Origin: Lytechinus pictus
Taxonomy: Eukaryota; Echinodermata; Echinoidea; Temnopleuroida; Toxopneustidae
Direction of reading: 5' to 3'
Assembly: GCF_037042905.1 (NCBI RefSeq)
Contig: NC_087245.1
Coordinates: 12,772,501-12,836,500, forward strand
Length of the DNA stretch: 64,000 bases
Shown: piece after piece, positions 35,001-48,866 of the stretch
Layout of the letters: every line of letters begins with the position of its first letter
Numbering within the stretch: position 1 is the stretch's first letter
Notes under the pieces: generated by a model
What the model was told of the DNA's origin: nothing
The model's database searches: none
What the model saw: only the letters and a program-made list of their open reading frames with translations
Translations under genes and position numbers: made by a program

Positions 35001-38000
35001 TAGCGGCGAATTTATTACCAGACCAAAGTGGAATTGTTGGAATACACGTACATAATATAGCACGCCATAATAACAAGTGCCGTATTTTCGTCAATGCACC
35101 CCCACCTTTCGGGGCATCGTAGACCCCGTCCCCCTTTTCTGTGCACCAATGTTCACCCCTAGATCGATGAAGTGATTAATAAAGATCAATTTGGTTGATT
35201 TTCAAGACATAAAATTGTGATTTCGATTAGCGGCGAATTTATTACCAGACCAAAGTGGAATTGTTGGAATACGCGTACATAATATAGCACGCCATAATAA
35301 CAAGTGCCGTATTTTCGTCAATGCACCCCCACCTTTCGGGGCATCGTAGACCCCGTCCCCCTTTTCTGTGCACCAATGTTCACCCCTAGATCGATGAAGT
35401 GATTAATATAAAGATCAATTTGGTTGATTTTCAAGACATAAAATTGTGATTTCGATTAGCGGCGAATTTATTACCAGACCAAAGTGGAATTGATGGAATA
35501 CACGTATATAATACATATATAGCACGCGCTATTTTTTCGTCCTTGCACCCCCTACCTCTCGGGGCATCGTAGACCCCGTCCCCCTTTTCTGTGCACCAAT
35601 GTTCACCCCTAGATCGATGAAGTGATTAATAAAGATCAATTTGGTTGATTTTCAAGACATAAAATTGTGATTTCGATTAGCGGCGAATTTATTACCAGAC
35701 CAAAGTGGAATTGTTGGAATACACGTACATAATATAGCACGCCATAATAACAAGTGCCGTATTTTCGTCAATGCACCCCCACCTTTCGGGGCATCGTAGA
35801 CCCCGTCCCCCTTTTCCGTGCACCAATGTTCACCCCTAGATCGATGTAGTGATTAATAAAGATCAATTTGGTTGATTTTCAAGACATAAAATTGTGATTT
35901 CGATTAGCGGCGAATTTATTACCAGACCAAAGTGGAATTGATGGAATACACGTATATAATACATATATAGCACGCGCTATATTTTCGTCCTTGCACCCCC
36001 TACCTCTCGGGGCATCGTAGACCCCGTCCCCCTTTTCTGTGCACCAATGTTCACCCCTAGATCGATGAAGTGATTAATAAAGATCAATTTGGTTGATTTT
36101 CAAGACATAAAATTGTGATTTCGATTAGCGGCGAATTTATTACCAGACCAAAGTGGAATTGTTGGAATACACGTACATAATATAGCACGCCATAATAACA
36201 AGTGCCGTATTTTCGCCAATGCACCCCCACCTTTCGGGGCATCGTAGACCCCGTCCCCCTTTTCTGTGCACCAATGTTCACCACTAGATCGATGAAGTGA
36301 TTAATAAAAATCAATTTGGTTGATTTTCAAGACATAAAATTGTGATTTCGATTAGCGACGAATTTATTACCAGACCAAAGTGGAATTGTTGGAATACACG
36401 TACATAATATAGCACGCCATAATAACAAGTGCCGTATTTTCGCCAATGCACCCCCACCTTTCGGGGCATCGTAGACCCCGTCCCCCTTTTCTGTGCACCA
36501 ATGTTCACCCCTAGATCGATGAAGTGATTAATAAAGATCAATTTGGTTGATTTTCAAGACATAAAATTGTGATTTCGATTAGCGGCGAATTTATTACCAG
36601 ACCAAAGTGGAATTGTTGGAATATACACGTACATAATAATTATAGCACGCCATAATAGCAGGCGCCGTATTTTCGTCAATGCACCCCCACCTTTCGGGGC
36701 ATCGTAGACCCCGTCCCCTTTTCTGTGCACCAATGTTCACCCCTAGATCGATGTAGTGATTAATAAAGATCAATTTGGTTGATTTTCAAGACATAAAATT
36801 GTGATTTCGATTAGCGGCGAATTTATTACCAGACCAAAGTGGAATTGATGGAATACACGTATATAATACATATATAGCACGCGCTATATTTTCGTCCTTG
36901 CACCCCCTACCTCTCGGGGCATCGTAGACCCCGTCCCCCTTTTCTGTGCACCAATGTTCACCCCTAGATCGATGAAGTGATTAATAAAGATCAATTTGGT
37001 TGATTTTCAAGACATAAAATTGTGATTTCGATTAGCGGCGAATTTATTACCAGACCAAAGTGGAATTGTTGGAATACACGTACATAATATAGCACGCCAT
37101 AATAACAAGTGCCGTATTTTCGTCAATGCACCCCCACCTTTCGGGGCATCGTAGACCCCGTCCCCCTTTTCTGTGCACCAATGTTCACCCCTAGATCGAT
37201 GAAGTGATTAATAAAGATCAATTTGGTTGATTTTCAAGACATAAAATTGTGATTTCGATTAGCGGCGAATTTATTACCAGACCAAAGTGGAATTGTTGGA
37301 ATACGCGTACATAATATAGCACGCCATAATAACAAGTGCCGTATTTTCGTCAATGCACCCCCACCTTTCGGGGCATCGTAGACCCCGTCCCCCTTTTCTG
37401 TGCACCAATGTTCACCCCTAGATCGATGAAGTGATTAATATAAAGATCAATTTGGTTGATTTTCAAGACATAAAATTGTGATTTCGATTAGCGGCGAATT
37501 TATTACCAGACCAAAGTGGAATTGATGGAATACACGTATATAATACATATATAGCACGCGCTATTTTTTCGTCCTTGCACCCCCTACCTCTCGGGGCATC
37601 GTAGACCCCGTCCCCCTTTTCTGTGCACCAATGTTCACCCCTAGATCGATGAAGTGATTAATAAAGATCAATTTGGTTGATTTTCAAGACATAAAATTGT
37701 GATTTCGATTAGCGGCGAATTTATTACCAGACCAAAGTGGAATTGTTGGAATACACGTACATAATATAGCACGCCATAATAACAAGTGCCGTATTTTCGT
37801 CAATGCACCCCCACCTTTCGGGGCATCGTAGACCCCGTCCCCCTTTTCCGTGCACCAATGTTCACCCCTAGATCGATGTAGTGATTAATAAAGATCAATT
37901 TGGTTGATTTTCAAGACATAAAATTGTGATTTCGATTAGCGGCGAATTTATTACCAGACCAAAGTGGAATTGATGGAATACACGTATATAATACATATAT

Positions 38001-41000
38001 AGCACGCGCTATATTTTCGTCCTTGCACCCCCTACCTCTCGGGGCATCGTAGACCCCGTCCCCCTTTTCTGTGCACCAATGTTCACCCCTAGATCGATGA
38101 AGTGATTAATAAAGATCAATTTGGTTGATTTTCAAGACATAAAATTGTGATTTCGATTAGCGGCGAATTTATTACCAGACCAAAGTGGAATTGTTGGAAT
38201 ACACGTACATAATATAGCACGCCATAATAACAAGTGCCGTATTTTCGCCAATGCACCCCCACCTTTCGGGGCATCGTAGACCCCGTCCCCCTTTTCTGTG
38301 CACCAATGTTCACCACTAGATCGATGAAGTGATTAATAAAAATCAATTTGGTTGATTTTCAAGACATAAAATTGTGATTTCGATTAGCGGCGAATTTATT
38401 ACCAGACCAAAGTGGAATTGTTGGAATACACGTACATAATATAGCACGCCATAATAACAAGTGCCGTATTTTCGCCAATGCACCCCCACCTTTCGGGGCA
38501 TCGTAGACCCCGTCCCCCTTTTCTGTGCACCAATGTTCACCCCTAGATCGATGAAGTGATTAATAAAGATCAATTTGGTTGATTTTCAAGACATAAAATT
38601 GTGATTTCGATTAGCGGCGAATTTATTACCAGACCAAAGTGGAATTGTTGGAATATACACGTACATAATAATTATAGCACGCCATAATAGCAGGCGCCGT
38701 ATTTTCGTCAATGCACCCCCACCTTTCGGGGCATCGTAGACCCCGTCCCCTTTTCTGTGCACCAATGTTCACCCCTAGATCGATGTAGTGATTAATAAAG
38801 ATCAATTTGGTTGATTTTCAAGACATAAAATTGTGATTTCGATTAGCGGCGAATTTATTACCAGACCAAAGTGGAATTGATGGAATACACGTATATAATA
38901 CATATATAGCACGCGCTATATTTTCGTCCTTGCACCCCCTACCTCTCGGGGCATCGTAGACCCCGTCCCCCTTTTCTGTGCACCAATGTTCACCCCTAGA
39001 TCGATGAAGTGATTAATAAAGATCAATTTGGTTGATTTTCAAGACATAAAATTGTGATTTCGATTAGCGGCGAATTTATTACCAGACCAAAGTGGAATTG
39101 TTGGAATACACGTACATAATATAGCACGCCATAATAACAAGTGCCGTATTTTCGTCAATGCACCCCCACCTTTCGGGGCATCGTAGACCCCGTCCCCCTT
39201 TTCTGTGCACCAATGTTCACCCCTAGATCGATGAAGTGATTAATAAAGATCAATTTGGTTGATTTTCAAGACATAAAATTGTGATTTCGATTAGCGGCGA
39301 ATTTATTACCAGACCAAAGTGGAATTGTTGGAATACGCGTACATAATATAGCACGCCATAATAACAAGTGCCGTATTTTCGTCAATGCACCCCCACCTTT
39401 CGGGGCATCGTAGACCCCGTCCCCCTTTTCTGTGCACCAATGTTCACCCCTAGATCGATGAAGTGATTAATATAAAGATCAATTTGGTTGATTTTCAAGA
39501 CATAAAATTGTGATTTCGATTAGCGGCGAATTTATTACCAGACCAAAGTGGAATTGATGGAATACACGTATATAATACATATATAGCACGCGCTATTTTT
39601 TCGTCCTTGCACCCCCTACCTCTCGGGGCATCGTAGACCCCGTCCCCCTTTTCTGTGCACCAATGTTCACCCCTAGATCGATGAAGTGATTAATAAAGAT
39701 CAATTTGGTTGATTTTCAAGACATAAAATTGTGATTTCGATTAGCGGCGAATTTATTACCAGACCAAAGTGGAATTGTTGGAATACACGTACATAATATA
39801 GCACGCCATAATAACAAGTGCCGTATTTTCGTCAATGCACCCCCACCTTTCGGGGCATCGTAGACCCCGTCCCCCTTTTCCGTGCACCAATGTTCACCCC
39901 TAGATCGATGTAGTGATTAATAAAGATCAATTTGGTTGATTTTCAAGACATAAAATTGTGATTTCGATTAGCGGCGAATTTATTACCAGACCAAAGTGGA
40001 ATTGATGGAATACACGTATATAATACATATATAGCACGCGCTATATTTTCGTCCTTGCACCCCCTACCTCTCGGGGCATCGTAGACCCCGTCCCCCTTTT
40101 CTGTGCACCAATGTTCACCCCTAGATCGATGAAGTGATTAATAAAGATCAATTTGGTTGATTTTCAAGACATAAAATTGTGATTTCGATTAGCGGCGAAT
40201 TTATTACCAGACCAAAGTGGAATTGTTGGAATACACGTACATAATATAGCACGCCATAATAACAAGTGCCGTATTTTCGCCAATGCACCCCCACCTTTCG
40301 GGGCATCGTAGACCCCGTCCCCCTTTTCTGTGCACCAATGTTCACCACTAGATCGATGAAGTGATTAATAAAAATCAATTTGGTTGATTTTCAAGACATA
40401 AAATTGTGATTTCGATTAGCGGCGAATTTATTACCAGACCAAAGTGGAATTGTTGGAATACACGTACATAATATAGCACGCCATAATAACAAGTGCCGTA
40501 TTTTCGCCAATGCACCCCCACCTTTCGGGGCATCGTAGACCCCGTCCCCCTTTTCTGTGCACCAATGTTCACCCCTAGATCGATGAAGTGATTAATAAAG
40601 ATCAATTTGGTTGATTTTCAAGACATAAAATTGTGATTTCGATTAGCGGCGAATTTATTACCAGACCAAAGTGGAATTGTTGGAATATACACGTACATAA
40701 TAATTATAGCACGCCATAATAGCAGGCGCCGTATTTTCGTCAATGCACCCCCACCTTTCGGGGCATCGTAGACCCCGTCCCCTTTTCTGTGCACCAATGT
40801 TCACCCCTAGATCGATGTAGTGATTAATAAAGATCAATTTGGTTGATTTTCAAGACATAAAATTGTGATTTCGATTAGCGGCGAATTTATTACCAGACCA
40901 AAGTGGAATTGATGGAATACACGTATATAATACATATATAGCACGCGCTATATTTTCGTCCTTGCACCCCCTACCTCTCGGGGCATCGTAGACCCCGTCC

Positions 41001-44000
41001 CCCTTTTCTGTGCACCAATGTTCACCCCTAGATCGATGAAGTGATTAATAAAGATCAATTTGGTTGATTTTCAAGACATAAAATTGTGATTTCGATTAGC
41101 GGCGAATTTATTACCAGACCAAAGTGGAATTGTTGGAATACACGTACATAATATAGCACGCCATAATAACAAGTGCCGTATTTTCGCCAATGCACCCCCA
41201 CCTTTCGGGGCATCGTAGACCCCGTCCCCCTTTTCTGTGCACCAATGTTCACCACTAGATCGATGAAGTGATTAATAAAAATCAATTTGGTTGATTTTCA
41301 AGACATAAAATTGTGATTTCGATTAGCGACGAATTTATTACCAGACCAAAGTGGAATTGTTGGAATACACGTACATAATATAGCACGCCATAATAACAAG
41401 TGCCGTATTTTCGCCAATGCACCCCCACCTTTCGGGGCATCGTAGACCCCGTCCCCCTTTTCTGTGCACCAATGTTCACCCCTAGATCGATGAAGTGATT
41501 AATAAAGATCAATTTGGTTGATTTTCAAGACATAAAATTGTGATTTCGATTAGCGGCGAATTTATTACCAGACCAAAGTGGAATTGTTGGAATATACACG
41601 TACATAATAATTATAGCACGCCATAATAGCAGGCGCCGTATTTTCGTCAATGCACCCCCACCTTTCGGGGCATCGTAGACCCCGTCCCCTTTTCTGTGCA
41701 CCAATGTTCACCCCTAGATCGATGTAGTGATTAATAAAGATCAATTTGGTTGATTTTCAAGACATAAAATTGTGATTTCGATTAGCGGCGAATTTATTAC
41801 CAGACCAAAGTGGAATTGATGGAATACACGTATATAATACATATATAGCACGCGCTATATTTTCGTCCTTGCACCCCCTACCTCTCGGGGCATCGTAGAC
41901 CCCGTCCCCCTTTTCTGTGCACCAATGTTCACCCCTAGATCGATGAAGTGATTAATAAAGATCAATTTGGTTGATTTTCAAGACATAAAATTGTGATTTC
42001 GATTAGCGGCGAATTTATTACCAGACCAAAGTGGAATTGTTGGAATACACGTACATAATATAGCACGCCATAATAACAAGTGCCGTATTTTCGTCAATGC
42101 ACCCCCACCTTTCGGGGCATCGTAGACCCCGTCCCCCTTTTCTGTGCACCAATGTTCACCCCTAGATCGATGAAGTGATTAATAAAGATCAATTTGGTTG
42201 ATTTTCAAGACATAAAATTGTGATTTCGATTAGCGGCGAATTTATTACCAGACCAAAGTGGAATTGTTGGAATACGCGTACATAATATAGCACGCCATAA
42301 TAACAAGTGCCGTATTTTCGTCAATGCACCCCCACCTTTCGGGGCATCGTAGACCCCGTCCCCCTTTTCTGTGCACCAATGTTCACCCCTAGATCGATGA
42401 AGTGATTAATATAAAGATCAATTTGGTTGATTTTCAAGACATAAAATTGTGATTTCGATTAGCGGCGAATTTATTACCAGACCAAAGTGGAATTGATGGA
42501 ATACACGTATATAATACATATATAGCACGCGCTATTTTTTCGTCCTTGCACCCCCTACCTCTCGGGGCATCGTAGACCCCGTCCCCCTTTTCTGTGCACC
42601 AATGTTCACCCCTAGATCGATGAAGTGATTAATAAAGATCAATTTGGTTGATTTTCAAGACATAAAATTGTGATTTCGATTAGCGGCGAATTTATTACCA
42701 GACCAAAGTGGAATTGTTGGAATACACGTACATAATATAGCACGCCATAATAACAAGTGCCGTATTTTCGTCAATGCACCCCCACCTTTCGGGGCATCGT
42801 AGACCCCGTCCCCCTTTTCCGTGCACCAATGTTCACCCCTAGATCGATGTAGTGATTAATAAAGATCAATTTGGTTGATTTTCAAGACATAAAATTGTGA
42901 TTTCGATTAGCGGCGAATTTATTACCAGACCAAAGTGGAATTGATGGAATACACGTATATAATACATATATAGCACGCGCTATATTTTCGTCCTTGCACC
43001 CCCTACCTCTCGGGGCATCGTAGACCCCGTCCCCCTTTTCTGTGCACCAATGTTCACCCCTAGATCGATGAAGTGATTAATAAAGATCAATTTGGTTGAT
43101 TTTCAAGACATAAAATTGTGATTTCGATTAGCGGCGAATTTATTACCAGACCAAAGTGGAATTGTTGGAATACACGTACATAATATAGCACGCCATAATA
43201 ACAAGTGCCGTATTTTCGCCAATGCACCCCCACCTTTCGGGGCATCGTAGACCCCGTCCCCCTTTTCTGTGCACCAATGTTCACCACTAGATCGATGAAG
43301 TGATTAATAAAAATCAATTTGGTTGATTTTCAAGACATAAAATTGTGATTTCGATTAGCGGCGAATTTATTACCAGACCAAAGTGGAATTGTTGGAATAC
43401 ACGTACATAATATAGCACGCCATAATAACAAGTGCCGTATTTTCGCCAATGCACCCCCACCTTTCGGGGCATCGTAGACCCCGTCCCCCTTTTCTGTGCA
43501 CCAATGTTCACCCCTAGATCGATGAAGTGATTAATAAAGATCAATTTGGTTGATTTTCAAGACATAAAATTGTGATTTCGATTAGCGGCGAATTTATTAC
43601 CAGACCAAAGTGGAATTGTTGGAATATACACGTACATAATAATTATAGCACGCCATAATAGCAGGCGCCGTATTTTCGTCAATGCACCCCCACCTTTCGG
43701 GGCATCGTAGACCCCGTCCCCTTTTCTGTGCACCAATGTTCACCCCTAGATCGATGTAGTGATTAATAAAGATCAATTTGGTTGATTTTCAAGACATAAA
43801 ATTGTGATTTCGATTAGCGGCGAATTTATTACCAGACCAAAGTGGAATTGATGGAATACACGTATATAATACATATATAGCACGCGCTATATTTTCGTCC
43901 TTGCACCCCCTACCTCTCGGGGCATCGTAGACCCCGTCCCCCTTTTCTGTGCACCAATGTTCACCCCTAGATCGATGAAGTGATTAATAAAGATCAATTT

Positions 44001-46025
44001 GGTTGATTTTCAAGACATAAAATTGTGATTTCGATTAGCGGCGAATTTATTACCAGACCAAAGTGGAATTGTTGGAATACACGTACATAATATAGCACGC
44101 CATAATAACAAGTGCCGTATTTTCGTCAATGCACCCCCACCTTTCGGGGCATCGTAGACCCCGTCCCCCTTTTCTGTGCACCAATGTTCACCCCTAGATC
44201 GATGAAGTGATTAATAAAGATCAATTTGGTTGATTTTCAAGACATAAAATTGTGATTTCGATTAGCGGCGAATTTATTACCAGACCAAAGTGGAATTGTT
44301 GGAATACGCGTACATAATATAGCACGCCATAATAACAAGTGCCGTATTTTCGTCAATGCACCCCCACCTTTCGGGGCATCGTAGACCCCGTCCCCCTTTT
44401 CTGTGCACCAATGTTCACCCCTAGATCGATGAAGTGATTAATATAAAGATCAATTTGGTTGATTTTCAAGACATAAAATTGTGATTTCGATTAGCGGCGA
44501 ATTTATTACCAGACCAAAGTGGAATTGATGGAATACACGTATATAATACATATATAGCACGCGCTATTTTTTCGTCCTTGCACCCCCTACCTCTCGGGGC
44601 ATCGTAGACCCCGTCCCCCTTTTCTGTGCACCAATGTTCACCCCTAGATCGATGAAGTGATTAATAAAGATCAATTTGGTTGATTTTCAAGACATAAAAT
44701 TGTGATTTCGATTAGCGGCGAATTTATTACCAGACCAAAGTGGAATTGTTGGAATACACGTACATAATATAGCACGCCATAATAACAAGTGCCGTATTTT
44801 CGTCAATGCACCCCCACCTTTCGGGGCATCGTAGACCCCGTCCCCCTTTTCCGTGCACCAATGTTCACCCCTAGATCGATGTAGTGATTAATAAAGATCA
44901 ATTTGGTTGATTTTCAAGACATAAAATTGTGATTTCGATTAGCGGCGAATTTATTACCAGACCAAAGTGGAATTGATGGAATACACGTATATAATACATA
45001 TATAGCACGCGCTATATTTTCGTCCTTGCACCCCCTACCTCTCGGGGCATCGTAGACCCCGTCCCCCTTTTCTGTGCACCAATGTTCACCCCTAGATCGA
45101 TGAAGTGATTAATAAAGATCAATTTGGTTGATTTTCAAGACATAAAATTGTGATTTCGATTAGCGGCGAATTTATTACCAGACCAAAGTGGAATTGTTGG
45201 AATACACGTACATAATATAGCACGCCATAATAACAAGTGCCGTATTTTCGCCAATGCACCCCCACCTTTCGGGGCATCGTAGACCCCGTCCCCCTTTTCT
45301 GTGCACCAATGTTCACCACTAGATCGATGAAGTGATTAATAAAAATCAATTTGGTTGATTTTCAAGACATAAAATTGTGATTTCGATTAGCGGCGAATTT
45401 ATTACCAGACCAAAGTGGAATTGTTGGAATACACGTACATAATATAGCACGCCATAATAACAAGTGCCGTATTTTCGCCAATGCACCCCCACCTTTCGGG
45501 GCATCGTAGACCCCGTCCCCCTTTTCTGTGCACCAATGTTCACCCCTAGATCGATGAAGTGATTAATAAAGATCAATTTGGTTGATTTTCAAGACATAAA
45601 ATTGTGATTTCGATTAGCGGCGAATTTATTACCAGACCAAAGTGGAATTGTTGGAATATACACGTACATAATAATTATAGCACGCCATAATAGCAGGCGC
45701 CGTATTTTCGTCAATGCACCCCCACCTTTCGGGGCATCGTAGACCCCGTCCCCTTTTCTGTGCACCAATGTTCACCCCTAGATCGATGTAGTGATTAATA
45801 AAGATCAATTTGGTTGATTTTCAAGACATAAAATTGTGATTTCGATTAGCGGCGAATTTATTACCAGACCAAAGTGGAATTGATGGAATACACGTATATA
45901 ATACATATATAGCACGCGCTATATTTTCGTCCTTGCACCCCCTACCTCTCGGGGCATCGTAGACCCCGTCCCCCTTTTCTGTGCACCAATGTTCACCCCT
46001 AGATCGATGAAGTGATTAATAAAGA
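32022..46025 (+). repeat. Higher-order repeat: 2,032 bp, nine monomers
   Basis: The same nine monomer types recur in the same order. Complete copies start at 32022, 34052, 36084, 38116, 41055 and 43087. The copy at 40148 holds only the first four types (907 bases). The copy starting at 45119 is altered after its fifth monomer. Copies look almost identical by eye; one marker, AGCGACG in place of AGCGGCG, occurs only in the copies at 36084 and 41055. Confidence 0.92.
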
Positions 46026-46766
46026 TCAATTTGGTTGATTTTCAAGACATAAAATTGTGATTTCGATTAGCGGCGAATTTATTACCAGACCAAAGTGGAA
46101 TTGTTGGAATACACGTACATAATATAGCACGCCATAATAACAAGTGCCGTATTTTCGTCAATGCACCCCCACCTTTCGGGGCATCGTAGACCCCGTCCCC
46201 CTTTTCTGTGCACCAATGTTCACCCCTAGATCGATGAAGTGATTAATAAAGATCAATTTGGTTGATTTTCAAGACATAAAATTGTGATTTCGATTAGCGG
46301 CGAATTTATTACCAGACCAAAGTGGAATTGTTGGAATACACGTACATAATATAGCACGCCATAATAACAAGTGCCGTATTTTCGTCAATGCACCCCCACC
46401 TTTCGGGGCATCGTAGACCCCGTCCCCCTTTTCCGTGCACCAATGTTCACCCCTAGATCGATGTAGTGATTAATAAAGATCAATTTGGTTGATTTTCAAG
46501 ACATAAAATTGTGATTTCGATTAGCGGCGAATTTATTACCAGACCAAAGTGGAATTGATGGAATACACGTATATAATACATATATAGCACGCGCTATATT
46601 TTCGTCCTTGCACCCCCTACCTCTCGGGGCATCGTAGACCCCGTCCCCCTTTTCTGTGCACCAATGTTCACCCCTAGATCGATGAAGTGATTAATAAAGA
46701 TCAATTTGGTTGATTTTCAAGACATAAAATTGTGATTTCGATTAGCGGCGAATTTATTACCAGACC

Positions 46767-48866
46767 AAAGCGGAATTGTTGGAATACACGTACATAATAT
46801 AGCACGCCATAATAACAAGTGCCGTATTTTCATCAATGCACCCCCACCTTTCGGGGCATCGTAGACCCCGTCCCCCTTTTCCGTGCACCAATGTTCACCC
46901 CTAGATCGATGAAGTGATTACTAAAGATCAATTTGGTTGATTTTCAAGAAATAAAATCGTGATTTCGATTAGCGGCGAATTTATTACCAGACCAAAGCGG
47001 AATTGTTGGAATACACGTACATAATATAGCACGCCATAATAACAAGTGCCGTATTTTCGTCAATGCACCCCCACCTTTCGGGGCATCGTAGACCCCGTCC
47101 CCCTTTTCCGTGCACCAATGTTCACCCCTAGATCGATGAAGTGATTACTAAAGATCAATTTGGTTGATTTTCAAGAAATAAAATCGTGATTTCGATTAGC
47201 GGCGAATTTATTACCAGACCAAAGCGGAATTGTTGGAATACACGTACATAATATAGCACGCCATAATAACAAGTGCCGTATTTTCGTCAATGCACCCCCA
47301 CCTTTCGGGGCATCGTAGACCCCGTCCCCCTTTTCCGTGCACCAATGTTCACCCCTAGATCGATGAAGTGATTACTAAAGATCAATTTGGTTGATTTTCA
47401 AGAAATAAAATCGTGATTTCGATTAGCGGCGAATTTATTACCAGACCAAAGCGGAATTGTTGGAATACACGTACATAATATAGCACGCCATAATAACAAG
47501 TGCCGTATTTTCGTCAATGCACCCCCACCTTTCGGGGCATCGTAGACCCCGTCCCCCTTTTCCGTGCACCAATGTTCACCCCTAGATCGATGAAGTGATT
47601 ACTAAAGATCAATTTGGTTGATTTTCAAGAAATAAAATCGTGATTTCGATTAGCGGCGAATTTATTACCAGACCAAAGCGGAATTGTTGGAATACACGTA
47701 CATAATATAGCACGCCATAATAACAAGTGCCGTATTTTCGTCAATGCACCCCCACCTTTCGGGGCATCGTAGACCCCGTCCCCCTTTTCCGTGCACCAAT
47801 GTTCACCCCTAGATCGATGAAGTGATTACTAAAGATCAATTTGGTTGATTTTCAAGAAATAAAATCGTGATTTCGATTAGCGGCGAATTTATTACCAGAC
47901 CAAAGCGGAATTGTTGGAATACACGTACATAATATAGCACGCCATAATAACAAGTGCCGTATTTTCGTCAATGCACCCCCACCTTTCGGGGCATCGTAGA
48001 CCCCGTCCCCCTTTTCCGTGCACCAATGTTCACCCCTAGATCGATGAAGTGATTACTAAAGATCAATTTGGTTGATTTTCAAGAAATAAAATCGTGATTT
48101 CGATTAGCGGCGAATTTATTACCAGACCAAAGCGGAATTGTTGGAATACACGTACATAATATAGCACGCCATAATAACAAGTGCCGTATTTTCGTCAATG
48201 CACCCCCACCTTTCGGGGCATCGTAGACCCCGTCCCCCTTTTCCGTGCACCAATGTTCACCCCTAGATCGATGAAGTGATTACTAAAGATCAATTTGGTT
48301 GATTTTCAAGAAATAAAATCGTGATTTTGATTAGCGGCGAATTTATTACCAGACCAAAGCGGAATTGTTGGAATACACGTACATAATATAGCACGCCATA
48401 ATAACAAGTGCCGTATTTTCGTCAATGCACCCCCACCTTTCGGGGCATCGTAGACCCCGTCCCCCTTTTCCGTGCACCAATGTTCACCCCTAGATCGATG
48501 AAGTGATTACTAAAGATCAATTTGGTTGATTTTCAAGAAATAAAATCGTGATTTCGATTAGCGGCGAATTTATTACCAGACCAAAGCGGAATTGTTGGAA
48601 TACACGTACATAATATAGCACGCCATAATAACAAGTGCCGTATTTTCGTCAATGCACCCCCACCTTTCGGGGCATCGTAGACCCCGTCCCCCTTTTCCGT
48701 GCACCAATGTTCACCCCTAGATCGATGAAGTGATTACTAAAAATCAATTTGGTTGATTTTCAAGAAATAATATCGTGATTATGACTAGCGGCGAATTTAT
48801 TACCAGACCAAAGCGGAATTGTTGGAATACACGTACATAATATAGCACGCCATAATAACAAGTGCC
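46767..48866 (+). repeat. Second monomer class, ten-monomer tract
   Basis: Monomers here read AAAGCGGAATTG, GTGATTACTAAAGATC, TTTTCAAGAAATAAAATCG and TTTTCCGTGCACC in place of AAAGTGG, GATTAATAAAG, AAGACATAAAATTG and TTTTCTGTG. About ten AAAGCGG sites are spaced 227 bases apart (46767 to about 48810). The tract is one uniform type with no higher-order pattern, and it interrupts the nine-monomer pattern. The same class fills the inverted array at 51129-55200. Confidence 0.92.
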
